DNA of 5,836 bases from CAYJPV01 sp964396055 (lineage in GTDB: Bacteria > Acidobacteriota > Vicinamibacteria > Vicinamibacterales > JAKQTR01): NCBI GenBank assembly GCA_964396055.1, contig CAYNDV010000216.1, forward strand, positions 1 through 5,836, read 5' to 3'. This document shows positions 5,798-5,836 of the stretch, in pieces. The notes under the pieces are model-generated. The model was not told the origin of the DNA and made no database searches. It was given only the letters and a program-made list of their open reading frames with translations. How positions within the stretch are numbered: the first letter of the stretch is position 1; each line of letters starts with the position of its first letter. The translations under genes and the position numbers were made by a program.

Positions 5798-5836
5798 CTA
5801 GGGGCTAGAGGCTAGAGGCTAGAGGCTAGAGGCTAG
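5798..5836. repeat. Heptamer tandem repeat (CTAGAGG)n
   Basis: One degenerate unit (CTAGGGG, 5798-5804), four perfect CTAGAGG units (5805-5832) and the first four bases of another (5833-5836), where the window ends, so the array is longer than seen. The tetramer CTAG, usually scarce in bacterial DNA, appears in every copy. The array begins 12 bp upstream of the MFS start codon, and its first unit supplies the in-frame stop that bounds that gene. It therefore lies in the leader or promoter region of the MFS gene. Unit length equals that of the repeat at 1-49, but the sequences are unrelated. Confidence 0.95.

Overview
This is a compact, GC-rich bacterial stretch (most third codon positions are G or C) with five complete protein genes and little intergenic DNA. 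I see no rRNA, tRNA, CRISPR, insertion sequence or phage gene. The mix of genes (phosphate uptake, a secreted zinc deacylase-like protein, a multi-pass glycosyltransferase-like protein, an exporter), the high GC and the short heptamer repeats between genes suggest a chromosomal segment from a soil or environmental bacterium. Acidobacteriota, possibly the Vicinamibacteria side, is my best guess, but it rests on general impression and no marker gene confirms it.

Layout. Positions 1-49 are a tandem 7-bp repeat. Positions 50-176 are a control region carrying two PHO-box-like direct repeats on one continuous 11-bp period (85-135), a TACAAT -10 candidate and a strong Shine-Dalgarno. Next come a PhoU-like DUF47 gene (177-797, +) and, 7 bp later, a PiT-family phosphate transporter gene (805-1824, +). 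A gene for an exported AstE/aspartoacylase-family protein (1837-2907, -) converges on the transporter with a 12-bp gap. A 107-bp divergent promoter region (2908-3014) separates it from a glycosyltransferase-C-like membrane protein (3015-4544, +). An MFS exporter of the MFS_3/EntS type (4517-5785, -) converges on that gene and overlaps it by 28 bp. A second, unrelated 7-bp tandem repeat (5798-5836) begins 12 bp upstream of the MFS start codon and runs to the window edge.

How the genes fit together. The first two form a clear operon: a PiT carrier and its usual DUF47 partner, apparently under phosphate-starvation (PhoB/PhoP-type) control. The other three are single genes with no evident pathway link to phosphate or to each other. 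The convergent pairs are packed so tightly that neither has room for a separate terminator. In both pairs a perfect 7-bp GC hairpin lies 17-24 nt past the stop codon of the plus-strand gene, inside the opposing reading frame.

I do not see a clear undescribed multi-gene system. The points most worth a second look are the phased Pho half-site array, the two heptamer repeats at the window edges, and the exported deacylase-like protein of unknown substrate.
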